This document shows, piece by piece, positions 1-10,868 of a DNA stretch of 64,000 nucleotides (position 1 is its first letter; the number at the start of each line of letters is the position of its first letter). The stretch lies in assembly GCA_039519185.1 (NCBI GenBank), contig CM076854.1:75449948-75513947 (forward strand), read 5' to 3'. Under the pieces are notes generated by a model. It did no database searches and was not told the DNA's origin. It worked only from the letters and a program-made list of their open reading frames with translations. A program made the position numbers and the translations under genes. The stretch is from Astragalus membranaceus (lineage: Eukaryota > Streptophyta > Magnoliopsida > Fabales > Fabaceae).

Positions 1-1
1 C

Positions 2-1293
2 CTGAAAGAATGTTCTTCAAAGGAGGAGGAGGAAAGAATTCGCAAAGGCAAAGCGCAAGAACCCAAGGAAAGTAGGAAAGTGTCAGAACAAGAAGCCACT
101 GAATTTCTGAAGATCATGCGTCAAAGTGATTACAAAGTGGTGGACCAGCTGCACCACACTCCTGCAAAGATCTCTATCATGTCCCTACTGCTCAATTCTG
201 AGGTTCACCGTGCAGCCCTAATGAAAGTATTGAATGAAGCCCATGTAGCTCAGAACATCACTGTTGACCAGCTCGATGGCATTGTAGGGAATATTGTTGC
301 ATCCAATTATATTACTTTTACCGATGATGAGCTCACCCCTGACGGAAAGGGGCATAATCAGGCACTTCACATTTCAGTTAGATGTGGTGAATATACACTC
401 TCCAGGGTCCTCATCAACAATGGATCCTCTTTGAATGTCATGCCCAAATCTACTATGAGCAGATTAAATGTAGACTGTTCATATATGAAGCCTAGCTCAA
501 CACTAGTTAGGGCATTTGACGGTCCAAGAAGGAGGTTATGGGAGAAATGGAGTTCCAGATGCAGATAGGGCCAGAAGTATTTTATGTGAATTTTCAGATC
601 ATGGACATTGCATCATCCTACAGTTGTCTCCTGGGGAGACCCTGGATTCATGCTGCCGGTGCTGTTCCTTCATCCCTTCACCAAAGGATTAAGTTTGTAG
701 TCAACGACAAGCTGATAGTCGTTTTTGGAGAAGAAGAGTTCATCGTTAGCAAACCCCATCCTTCTCAATACATTGAGGCTGCAGAAGAGTCACTTGAATC
801 TGCCTTCAAATCACTAGAAATTGCAAATGCTGCTTTTGTGGGGGAAGAAACCCCGTTGCCCGTGCCAAAGATATCTAACGCTGCTATCATGGTAGCCAAA
901 GTCATGCTGCAAAATGGTTACCAGATCGGAAAAGGGTTGGGAAAGTCCGAGCAGGGAGTTCTGACGCCGGTTCAGCTGCAAGAGTACAAGGATAGGCGTG
1001 GGTTAGGATATTGGCCCACTCAGGCTGACAAGAAGAGAATGGCTGAGGAAATGTGAGAAAGGAGGCTAGCTAAGCTTCAGGGACGGGAACCAGGCTTGAA
1101 GAAGATTCCTATCTATGATCTCTCTCGGAGCTTTAGGAATGCGGGTATGCTGGATCCCAATCAGGTGGCTGTCATTGAGGAAAAATCAGTTGTGGAAGAC
1201 AAAGGCGTGGACTTGGTGCGTCGCAGTGCAGCAGATGAAGAGCTTGATAATTGGAAGATCATGGATTTCCCTGTTATTTTCATTCCAAAGTAA
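2..1293 (+). pseudogene. Tat/Ogre Ty3-gypsy gag-protease region, 5' truncated and broken
   Basis: Open in frame 2 from the window edge, so the 5' part lies outside. The retropepsin-like segment is near 407-440 and reads INNGSS where the catalytic DNGSS-type triplet is expected, so the active Asp appears changed to Asn. A one-base loss near 525-535 moves the frame; the second piece (538-1056) contains a G-patch-like segment around 880-1010 (glycine-rich, GYQIGKGLG), which is typical of Tat/Ogre polyproteins. An in-frame TGA at 1054-1056 interrupts the continuation, which ends with TAA at 1291-1293. Family assignment is strong because the downstream pol has the second RNase H diagnostic of this lineage. 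Not functional as it stands. Confidence 0.85.
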
Positions 1294-1497
1294 TGATTTT
1301 GTAATGCAAATTCTTTGGCTCTGCCCAAGGCCTTAGGATATTTCATAAGGGCATGCACGTTTTTCCTTCAAATATCATCTATCAATAAAATGTTGTTTTG
1401 GATTCTCAAATGAATAAATTTGCTTTTCATTATCATGCGTCTCCATCTTGTGTTTCTATTTTTGCTTGTTCATTTCTTTCTATTCCCGCAAATGCAG
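1290..1497 (+). other. Candidate intron between protease and RT (Ogre-type)
   Basis: About 210 bases separate the end of the gag-pro frame from the RT frame. The stretch begins AAA|GTAATG and ends in a pyrimidine-rich run followed by GCAAATGCAG, a good acceptor. Ogre elements are known to carry an intron at exactly this place. In this copy the spliced product would still meet a TAA at 1502-1504 before the ATG at 1505, so the copy is mutated or the exact junction differs. Splicing is inferred only. Confidence 0.5.
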
Positions 1498-1504
1498 ATC
1501 TTAA

Positions 1505-4500
1505 ATGAATATCTTTGAGAATAACGATGTCAACGGTTCATATGTTAATTTTGATCACCCCGTTAACCAAGCTGAGGAGGATGTTGAGGATGACTGGGAA
1601 ACTCCTCCAGAGTTGATGAGAATGGTTGAACAAGAGGAAAAGGTTATTCAGGCACATGGGGAGTCCGTTGAGATAAATAATCTAGGCACAGAGGACAGCC
1701 AGAAGGAAGTAAAAGTGGGTACTTCAATGAAGGAAGGTGAGCGCAAGAAACTAATTGAACTCCTGCATGAATATGTTGATGTCTTCGCATGGACCTATCA
1801 AGATATGCCAGTCAAGCCAGGATGTCCTCCGGTAAAGCAGAAACTGAGAAGAATGAAGCTAGAAATGTCCTTAAAGATCAGAGATGAAGTGAAAAAGCAG
1901 TTTGACGCTGGGTTCCTAGCGGTAGCCAAGTATCCGCAATGGGTTGCCAACATCGTGCCAGTTCCGAAAAAGGATGGGAAAGTTAGAATGTGCGTTGATT
2001 ACAGAGATCTGAACCGTGCTAGTCCTAAAGATGATTTTCCCCTGCCCCATATTGATGTCTTAGTGGATAGTACGGGGCAACATTCACTGTTCTCCTTCAT
2101 GGATGGGTATTCAGGGTATAACCAGATCAAGATGGCTCCTGAGGATATGGAGAAGACAACTTTCACAACTCTTTGGGGAACATTCTGTTACAGAGTCATG
2201 CCATTCGGGTTGAAGAACGCCGGTGCTACTTATCAAAGGGCTATGGTCACATTGTTTCATGACATGATGCACAAAGAAATAGAGGTCTACGTGGACGATA
2301 TGATCGCAAAGTCTAGAACGGAGGAGGAACACATCGTCAATTTGAAAAGCTCTTCGAGCGGTTGAGAAAATTCAAGCTCAGATTAAACCCTGCCAAGTGT
2401 ACCTTTGGCGTGCGATCAGGAAAGTTGTTGGGATTCATTGTCAGCCAAAAGGGGATAGAAATCGATCCAGACAAGGTGCGTGCGATTCTTGATATGCCAG
2501 TTCCTAAAACAGAAAAAGAAGTTCGGGGTTTTCTCGGAAGACTGAACTACATCTCTAGGTTCATATTCCAGTTGACTGCCACTTGCGAACCAATCTTCAA
2601 ACTTTTGTGCAAGAATCAAGAGACCAAATGGAATGATGATTGTCACGAAGCATTTGAAAAGATCAAAAAATATCTTCAGAATCCGCCTATCTTGATGCCT
2701 CCTGTACCCGGCAGACCTCTGATCCTGTACCTAACCGTGCTAGACAGCTCAATGGGTTGCATGTTAGGGCAACATGATGAATCTGGGAAGAAAGAGCATG
2801 CCATTTACTATTTGAGCAAGAAATTCACTGACTGTGAGACAAGGTACTCGCTGCTAGAAAAGACTTGTTGTGCTTTAGCTTGGGCTGCTCATCGTTTGAG
2901 GCAGTACATGCTAAGTCACACTACTTGGTTGGTATCTAAAATGGATCCTATCAAGTATATCTTCGAGAAGCCCGCACTTACAGGGAGACTTGCCCGTTGG
3001 CAAATGCAGTTATGATCTCCTATATGTCCCTCAGAAAGTAATTAAAGGTAGTGCGCTGGCCGAGTACCTGGCACACCAGCCCGTTGAAGATTATCAGCCT
3101 ATGCAGTATGACTTTCCTGACGAAGATATCATGGCTTTGTTTGAAGAAGGGAAATCCCCAGAAGATGAAAGATGGAGAATGGTGTTCGATGGTGCCTCCA
3201 ATATGTACGGGCACGGAGTCGGGGCAGTGCTGATTTCCCCTGATAATCGCTTCATCCCATTCACTGCCAGACTAAGCTTCTACGTCACTAATAATATCGC
3301 AAAGTATGAGGCATGTATTCTTGGTATCCAGGCAGCCATTGATTGGAAAGTTAAGAGACTTGATGTGTATGGAGATTCAACTCTAGTAATTCACCAAGTG
3401 AACGGTGATTGGGAGACCAGGGACTCCAAGTTGATCCCTTACCGAGATTACATTCTAAAGCTGGTTGAGCCTTTTGAGGAAATCACATTCCAGCACTTTC
3501 CTCGCAATGAGAATCAGTTGGCTGATGCACTAGCCACTTTGTCTTCAATGTTTAATATCAGCTGCGACAAAAGCTTGACTCACATCGAGATTCATCATCG
3601 AGATTTGCCAGCGCATCATTATTGCATGGTCATTGAGAAAGAGTCTGATAACAAGCCTTGGTATTATGACATCAAGCAGTACATCTTGAACAGAGAATAC
3701 CCTCCTGGAGCGTCAGAGAATGACAAGAGAACCCTCAGAAGATTGTCAAGGAATTTCTTTTTGAGCGGTGAAGTTCTATACAAGAGAAATTATGACGTGG
3801 TCCTTTTAAGGTGTGTGACAGAAGAAAAATATTAAGAGCTGGCTATTATTGGTTGCAAATGGAATCAGATTGCTATAGTTTCGTAAGAAAATGTCACAAG
3901 TGTCAAATCTACGCTGATCATATTCATGTACCACCTGCTTCCCTAAATGTCTTGACTGCCTCTTGGCCATTCTCAATGTGGGGCATGGACGTCATAGGTC
4001 CTATTGAGCCTAAGGCGTCAAATGGGCATCGCTTCATCCTGGTCGCTATTGATTACTTCACCAAGTGGGTTGAAGCTGCTTCATATTCCAGCATTACGAG
4101 CTCTGTGGTTGCTAAGTTTGTAAAGAAAAATTTGATTTGCCGCTATGGGCTTCCAGATAAGATCATCACAGATAATGGCAGCAACGTGAACAGTAAGATG
4201 ATGAAAGAGTTATGCGAGGACTTCAAAATCCAACATCATAATTCTTCTCCATACCGTCCCAAGATGAATTGGGCAGTTGAAGCGGCCAACAAGAATATCA
4301 AGAGGATTGTGCAAAAGATGGTAGTAACCTATAAAGATTGGCACGAGATGCTTCCTTTCGCCTTGCATGGGTATCGTACCTCAGTGCGTACTTCAACCGG
4401 GGCAACTCCTTTCTCTTTGGTGTATGGGTCGGAAGCAGTCCTCCCCATTGAAGTTGAGATACCTTCTCTGCGGGTACTAATGGAAACCAAGTTGGAAGAA

Positions 4501-4830
4501 GCAGAATGGGTCCAAGCTCGCCTGGATCAGCTGAATCTCATTGAGGAGAAAAGAATTGCCGCCCTATGTCATGGCCAGTTGTATCAGCAAAGGATGAAAA
4601 CAGCTTTCGACAAGAAGGTTCGTCCCCGAGAATTCAGCGAGGGAGACCTTGTGCTCAAAAAGATTCTGCCTATTCAGAGTGACCCCCGTGGGAAATGGAC
4701 TCCTAGCTATGATGGACCATATGTGGTAAAGAAAGCCTTTTCTGGAGGAGCATTGATACTCACCAACATGGATGGTGAAGAACTCAGAAACCCAGTCAAT
4801 TCAGATTCAGTCAAGAAATATTACGCCTGA
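1505..4830 (+). pseudogene. Tat/Ogre pol: RT, RNase H, second RNase H, integrase (frameshifted)
   Basis: Reverse transcriptase motifs are intact (MCVDYRDLN near 1990, YVDDM near 2287). The RT-linked RNase H runs about 2700-3000, followed by a second, archaeal-like RNase H (about 3170-3560) with all four acidic residues visible (FDGAS, YEAC, YGDS, NQLADALA). That domain marks the Tat lineage. Integrase follows with a core Asp (GMDVIGP), second Asp (DNGSN) and Glu (VEAANK). Frame breaks lie near 2345, 3000 and 3815. The last also removes about 25 codons that should hold the zinc-binding histidines; only the CHKC half remains (about 3894-3905). Pieces of a single polyprotein that could not now be made. 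Confidence 0.9.
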
Positions 4831-6554
4831 GAAAAATAAAAAGGAAAAAGAGAAAAATGAGCCAAGCAAGACTTAGCTCGCTAGGTTGAAAACCCGAAAG
4901 GGCGGCCTAGGCAAAAAAGAGCGACCCGGTGGACTGAAAACTCGCAAAGAGCGGTCCAGGCAAAAATTAGGGTCAGAAGGGTTGGACTTAAAAAAGTAAA
5001 AGAGGCAAGCAGCGCCACCAAAAGCTTGGATAAAAGGGTGATCAAAGATATAAGTATGGGTGACTGGCATCAACACTCCAAAGACGAAGAGCGCTCATAA
5101 GATCTGTTGCGTCCATTTTTCTTGCTTTTTCTTAGTTTCAAAGTTCTCAATGTACTCTTTTCAGTCGGCGCGACCTTTTTGCGCGTTCGATTTCCATATG
5201 AATAAAAGTCCAAACTCTTCACTCCGTCTGCTTATTGTTTTGTCATTGCTTCCTTTTCATTTGTGCTTTAAAATGATGTTTTATGGTAGATGATAAATGA
5301 ATTATGAAAATGTGCATAAATCAGAGCATTAAACTCATTGCGAAACTTTTGAAAGTCATGAGAAAAGAAATGATCTCTCAATCAGGTAAATTCATAAAAG
5401 CCAAACAAAAGCACCGAGTGCGTCAAAATAATCCACAAAAAAGGCTGAAGCATGACCCTCATACCATTATGGACGATCATCGTGCCTCGTGGCGCAAGTC
5501 CTACGAGTTGGTTGAACGGGTGAAAGAAAAGCCCAAAAAGAGCAAAAGAGCAACAAAAATAAGAAGAAAAGAAAAGGAAAACAATAAAAAAGGGGATTAG
5601 AAAAAGAGAGCAAAAGAGCAATAAAACGAATAAAACTCATACATTGCATTCAGCAAACATAGACAAAAAAAATTCATGCAAGCAAGAAGAAGTTCCTGCA
5701 TCACATCACATTCATCCCATCAAAAAGAAATCATGGCATTTGCGTTGCATGCATTTGTTCATATCACTCGCAGGTACAAGGATGGATAAATACTTCGGTG
5801 TTAATCCTCGCCCTCAATTCCCAGAAAATGCTCCCTTAGTTCGGAGTTGAAATGTTTTTCAGTTCAGCGCTCAAGCGTGCATTGCAGTTTGGAGTTCAAA
5901 ATCGCTCTCGTCAGAGTTCAACGCTCCCTTCTGTCCAGGTCTCACGTCGTGTACGAGCAACGCGATGGACCGCAGCCCCATGTGAGGTTCAACGGAATAG
6001 TTGTATCAGCCTAAGATACAGTGGACGCCGTGCATTGATTAGTATATCAGTTCCGGAGCTGATAACGATCCCCCCGGTCGCTCGAAAAGGCCAACAGGAA
6101 GCGTGCTCCTCAAAGCCACGTGCAAACTCGGTTTCGTCAAGAGTCCGTTTAAGGATTACAGGTTTAAGGCAGCCTGGGCAATTTACCGCTTTCTGCACGC
6201 CGAGTGCCCGTTTACCGCTTTCTGCACGCCAAGTGCCCGTTTTTACCTTTTTTGCCCGCATGTCAGTGTTCATTTACTGTTTTTGCATCGACACGAAAGT
6301 GTCTACTCTTTATCTTCATTTTACCTCGGAATATGTTTCGGCCAATTCATATTCTTTGTTAAAATCCAGATAAAACAAAAAAAATAATAACAAAAAAAAA
6401 TAAATAAAAAAGAGAAGGAAAAGGAAAAGAAAGCTCGGGTTTCTCTACGTAGACAAAATTGGTATAATTTCTGAATTCTTTATTTCCATTTTGCCTCGGA
6501 ATATGTTTCGGCCAATTCGTATTCCTTGTCAAAATCCAAATAAAGAGGGGCAGC
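4831..6554 (+). other. 3' untranslated region of the Tat element, with polypurine tract
   Basis: There is no convincing gene between the integrase stop and the LTR. The stretch contains a two-unit imperfect repeat at about 4882-4965 (core GAAAACYCG...GGCNNAGGCAAAAA) and a duplicated unit at about 6186-6240 (TTTACCGCTTTCTGCACGCC twice). It ends in the purine run AAAGAGGGGCAGC directly before the LTR, which is the likely plus-strand primer site. Long 3' UTRs are usual in Tat elements. The small ORFs here, on both strands, have biased lysine- or serine-rich composition and no recognisable domain. Confidence 0.75.
6307..6543 (+). repeat. Duplicated ~70-bp segment upstream of the polypurine tract
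   Basis: The segment containing CCTCGGAATATGTTTCGGCC occurs at about 6307-6375 and again at about 6476-6543, separated by about 100 A-rich bases. The second copy abuts the polypurine tract. Duplication of PPT-proximal sequence is seen in several Tat elements; function unknown. Confidence 0.8.
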
Positions 6555-7397
6555 TGTTATACCCCAATTTTGTCCGTCTTCTTTTTCTTGTTTTTGTCGT
6601 TTATTTTACTTAAATCGTGTTTTGAAGTCGCGTGATTACGAGAATTATCAGTATGGCGTCTCAGCTACTAACCTTGGTCAATTTCAGTGACCCTGTTCAA
6701 CTAAATCGAAACACCGTTGTTTTAAATTAGGCATGCACGCGAATGATCGATCGTTTCGTGCGTTCTTCAATTTAATATTCGTATTTGGATTTAGTCGAAC
6801 CTAATTGGGACTAACAAAGTCATTTTTCTCGCGATCGGGCTTGTCGTTTCAATTTGGGCTTAAGAACGCGATTCTGAGATAATTTTAGCGTTTAGTAGTC
6901 AACGGGCTTATTTATTCTATTTGGGCCTCGTTCTCACACACTTGTCTAGTTGGGTCCGATATCACTTTTGTATTTGGCCCAATTTCTTTTATTATTTTTA
7001 CTTTGTCTATTTGCATTTATTTTGAGTAGTATATATAGTCTAAAAATGTCAAAAAATTATATTTATTTTTTTTATTTACAATTTAATAGTGTTTGGGAGT
7101 CCAAATGTCCACAAAAAAATACAAAAAAATTATTACATCAAAAAAGGCCCAAATGGCCAGATCCGAAAATGTAAATAATAATAGGCAGCAGCAGCAGATT
7201 TAGGGTTTCCAGCAGCTGGGCCTGGGTCGATCCGTTCCAAACCTGAAAAGAAAACAGCTAATTCAAATTAGCAGCTAAAAAAGAGAAGGGGGAGGTTGAG
7301 TCAGTCCTGAGTCAGCTACTAGTTGTCCAGGAGACAATGCAATTAACTAGTAATAATCAGTAATCAAAAACTTTAATTTTCGGTTTCAAAAAATGAC

Positions 7398-7404
7398 TAT
7401 AAAA
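7398..7404 (+). promoter_or_regulatory. TATA-box candidate in the Tat LTR
   Basis: TATAAAA about 840 bp into the LTR, followed 40-70 bases later by CA-rich sequence (CACATACAGTGCACACC) suited to transcription initiation. A second AT-rich candidate (TATATATG) lies near 8636. Assigned from sequence only. Confidence 0.3.
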
Positions 7405-8905
7405 TGCTAATCCGAAATTGAAGTGGGGGGGGGGATTTTCATAACCATTGTCACAGAGATTCACATACAGTGCACACCACCAACATTCTCAGAGTAAAAG
7501 GGGAATTTTTTTCGGAGGAGTTTAGTTGCTGGGTTTGGCACCAAAAAGCATGCAAACAACAGTGGCAAAAAAAAAAGGGGAAATTTCTGAAGCTTGAGAT
7601 TCAGGTTAGGTCTTTTATATATGTATGTGTGTTTTCACTTTTTTTTTTGTCATGCTAGAAACAGAATAAAAAAAATAATAAATATGAAATAGTGTTTATA
7701 AAATGTGAATATACCTTCGGATTTGAAAATAGGTCGAAACTCCACTTTCTTTTTGCAAGCAGTGGCAGCACTCCATTTTTTTTAGCATAACAACTAGATC
7801 AGTTTCCTTTTCACTATACCTTAGAATAGTTGTAACTGTTAGAGCAAAAGATTTGTCGGTGATTTTGTATAAACGAAAAGAAATATTGTATTTTGACAAA
7901 AAAAAATGTGACAGATTCAGATCAAAAACGAAGTAAGGTTAAAAAAAATCTCAGGAGAGCATGAGAGGTTAGAAAGAGATCCGCTTTATGCAAGAACAAA
8001 AAGAAATCAAATCAAAAAAATAGAAATAGGAGAAGAGATGATAGAAGGAGATAAAAAAAGGGTTACAAGAGGGAGATGTAGAATCGGACCTGTTGTGAAT
8101 TCCGACCACCGTAGGGGGTGGTCGGCGTCGCAACAACCACCGTGAACCCCCATCACTGTCGCATTCTGGCGAATCCCCACCAAACCAACCGGTAGCCACC
8201 CAAAGCCGAAGACATCAACAAAGATAACGAACCCAAAGCTGCGAACCCATCCCGTTTCCGTTAACCCGCCACCGAAACGTCACCTTCCCTCTCCCCATTT
8301 CTTGCCGTTGGCAGTGGTAAAGCGAAGAGAGAGCGAGATTAGGTCCAGTGGGAAGCAGAGAACGAAAGCAAGACGGAGAAGTGGAGAAAAAGAAAGAGGA
8401 GCTGGAGAGGGGAGAGTAGGAGGCGACGAAGAGGAAAGGATGAAAAAATTAGGGTGGGGGTCGTGTGTGGGTGCGGCGCCGTAGAGAGGAGATGAGCTTA
8501 GGGTGAGGGAGAGAGGCGGATATGTGAGAGAGAGAGATTTTTTTTTTAGGGTTGGGGCGATTTGAGGGTGGAGTGCGGCGCGCTGGTAGGGAAGAGGTTA
8601 GGAATTAGGTTTAGAAATTTTTTAGGTTTTGCATTATATATGCAGGGTTTTAATTAATTTTTATTTTTATTTTATTTTTATTATCAGAATACTATTAACA
8701 CCCCTTCAATTCATGCGCGCACCCTCCCTCACTTAAGCCCAGCTTCGCATTCTGGGCCCTCCAATGCGAACTGGGCTTCCTTTTTACACCTGCTATTAAT
8801 TATACAACCCCTTGCGACTAATAATACCCTATTTTACCATTTCATCCCCCCTTTCTCGTTTTTTTTATTTAATTTAATTCTCTTCAAGACAAAATAGTTT
8901 CTCAT

Positions 8906-9155
8906 AAATCAAAAACTTTGTTAATAGTCTTGTGAAGCCTCTGCTTGCATGATTATTAACAATGAGGTACTAGTGGTGATCACTTGGAGCCTTTGCTCAA
9001 TTGATCATCATGAATGCCTGAATTTTCCTAAGAAGTTTCACTAAATCAAAAACTTTGTTAATAGTCTCGTGAAGCCTCTGCTTGCATGATTATTAACAAT
9101 GAGGTACTAGTGGTGATCACTTGGAGCCTTTGCTCAATTGATCATCATGAATGCC
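8906..9155 (+). repeat. Tandem duplication, period 137 bp, in the Tat LTR
   Basis: AAATCAAAAACTTTGTTAAT begins at 8906 and again at 9043. The shared part of about 113 bp differs by very few bases, so the duplication is recent relative to the element's age. Confidence 0.9.
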
Positions 9156-9640
9156 CAATTTTCACAATTAAACAAGATAAAGAATAAAAACCTTTTTCTA
9201 GACAAACAAGAACTACGTAGCTTTGAATTCTCCATCGCACCGGGAGATACGTAGGAGCGAGAGGCTAATTCTCGTCAAGCGCCCTCTTCTAAAAAAACCA
9301 TTTTTCCCCCCTTTTCATAATTAAATAAAGATTTTCACTAAGAATTTTATTCAATAAGAAGTAGAGAGGCAAAATTAAATATTTTCAGGTCAACATACAA
9401 AAACCACACATTTAATTAAAGGTTCCCTCTCAATAGAGAGGACGTGTGGGGTGCTAACACCTTCCCCGCGCGTAACCGACCCCCGAACCCTATTCTCTAG
9501 TTTCGCAAGACCAATCGCTTTCTAAAAAAGGTTTTTTCTAATACTTTCCTTAAATAAGTATTGGTGGCGGCTTCATTGTTTTTTTTAGAAAAGTTGTAAA
9601 TGAGGAAGGTTCTCCGACGGGGGCTTTTTCGGGCGCAACA

Positions 9641-10531
9641 CACAGCACGGGCGCGGGCAGCACTTTGGCGCCCTTGGCGCCCAGGAATACGCACACAGCA
9701 AGCAACATGCGCCCAGGAGCAGGGCGCCCCTGCCACAGAACACAAAAATGGCGCCCAATGCGCCCATGGACCAGAATTCTTGTTCAAAACACCCACACAT
9801 CATGCCAAAACATCATCAAACATGACCAAACCATCCTCAAACATACCGATCATCACCAATTGCATATGAACACCATTTGACACATCAAATCATCATCAAA
9901 ACACGTTTAATCACCTTGAACATACACATTATCCCATTTATCTCAAAATCATCATCAATCACAATTTCTCAACAACAAGTTATCATATGCCTAGGGTTCA
10001 TCAATAATTGCTAAAAATACATACAACGGCATACATAGAGCCTACCCCTACATAGTCCCCATCATAAAACCCTATTATAGAGAAGATGAGACCCACCCTT
10101 ACCTTAGGTTATGACGAACACGACATCTCCTTATACGTAAGCTCCAAAGAATCACTGCAACATGACCCCTCTCCCTTTTCTCCTTGGGATTTGCGCACTC
10201 TCCTCTTTCTCCTTTCTCATGAGCGCCGTTCCTCTCTTCTCACCCTCTTTCCATTTCGCTAATTTCTTTCCCTTGCACAAATGAGCTAAAACCCTAAAAT
10301 CTCAGCTTAAATATGCGCCTAGGTTGTTGGGCTTGGATTGCGGGCTTTCCCGCAGCTTAAGCCCAACTAGTTTGCAGCACCACCTCCTAATACAATACCA
10401 TTCCTTATTTTATTTAAAACACCTTATAACTACTTCAACAAATAATAATTAATAATTATATTATTACTCTACCACCAAAATCTCTTTTAATTAATTAAAA
10501 TAATTTATTCTATAATTTTTGGGGTGTTACA
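9641..10531 (-). repeat. Part of the 3' LTR (minus element), cut by the Tat insertion
   Basis: Aligns base for base with 14311-15195 with only scattered differences (for example AATACGC/AACACGC and ACTAGTT/ACTAATT). The 9641 edge coincides with the end of the Tat LTR. Confidence 0.85.
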
Positions 10532-10868
10532 ACTCTCCCCCACTTAAAGGAATTTCGTCCTCGAAATTTTTACCCGCCAAGGCTAACACTCTCCCACAAA
10601 CGACTAAGCTATCTAGGCAACTAGTTCTATCTACCATGCTGATCACCATTTCTCTGATTACCCGCGGTAAGTGATTGGGCGGCCGTCCCTCCTACTTATT
10701 CAGCCAGGTAGCTTTGAGAAATAACAACCAGACACATCCTCTCCCTAAGGATCTCCGATAGGGATTTGAGCGTAATCACGTTGGTACCACGTGATCACTC
10801 CCCAAGCTCTATTAAAGTTCCTTCACAATACAACATGCTAAGACTCCGCTGCGCTACTCTGATAAACT
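10532..10868 (-). other. Residual internal sequence with polypurine tract and tRNA-like motif
   Basis: Between the LTR end and about 10868 only the conserved pol 3' tail (GAGGACGAAATT) and the polypurine tract are recognisable on the minus strand. At 10845-10863 the minus strand closely matches the 5' end of plant initiator tRNA-Met, including an A-box-like TAGCGCAGCGG. No ORF of note. Confidence 0.5.

Larger units (their letters stand above)
6555..9640 (+). mobile_element. 3' LTR of the Tat/Ogre element
   Basis: It starts TGTTATACCCC right after the polypurine tract and is assigned to end at ...GGGCGCAACA, giving a TG...CA LTR of about 3.1 kb. The next five bases, CACAG, also occur at the matching point of the second copy of the host LTR (near 14305-14312), as a target duplication would predict; the left end lies outside the window. 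The LTR has a TATA-like box at 7398, a purine-rich stretch at 8300-8560 and a 137-bp tandem duplication at 8906. ORFs inside it show no domain. The end coordinate is inferred from composition and the host LTR alignment. Confidence 0.75.

Noticed and set aside
5304..5600. 98-codon plus-strand ORF, lysine-rich, after the Tat integrase
   Set aside because: Low-complexity AAA-rich sequence in a 3' UTR, no domain, no start context or homologous reading frame in other elements.
5989..6273. 94-codon minus-strand ORF in the Tat 3' UTR, considered as the antisense ORF known from some Tat elements
   Set aside because: Too short and without recognisable motif; overlaps a tandem duplicated segment that explains the open frame.
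10845..10863. A functional tRNA gene
   Set aside because: Only the 5' part resembles initiator tRNA-Met; no anticodon or T arm, no B box and no 3' terminator follow.
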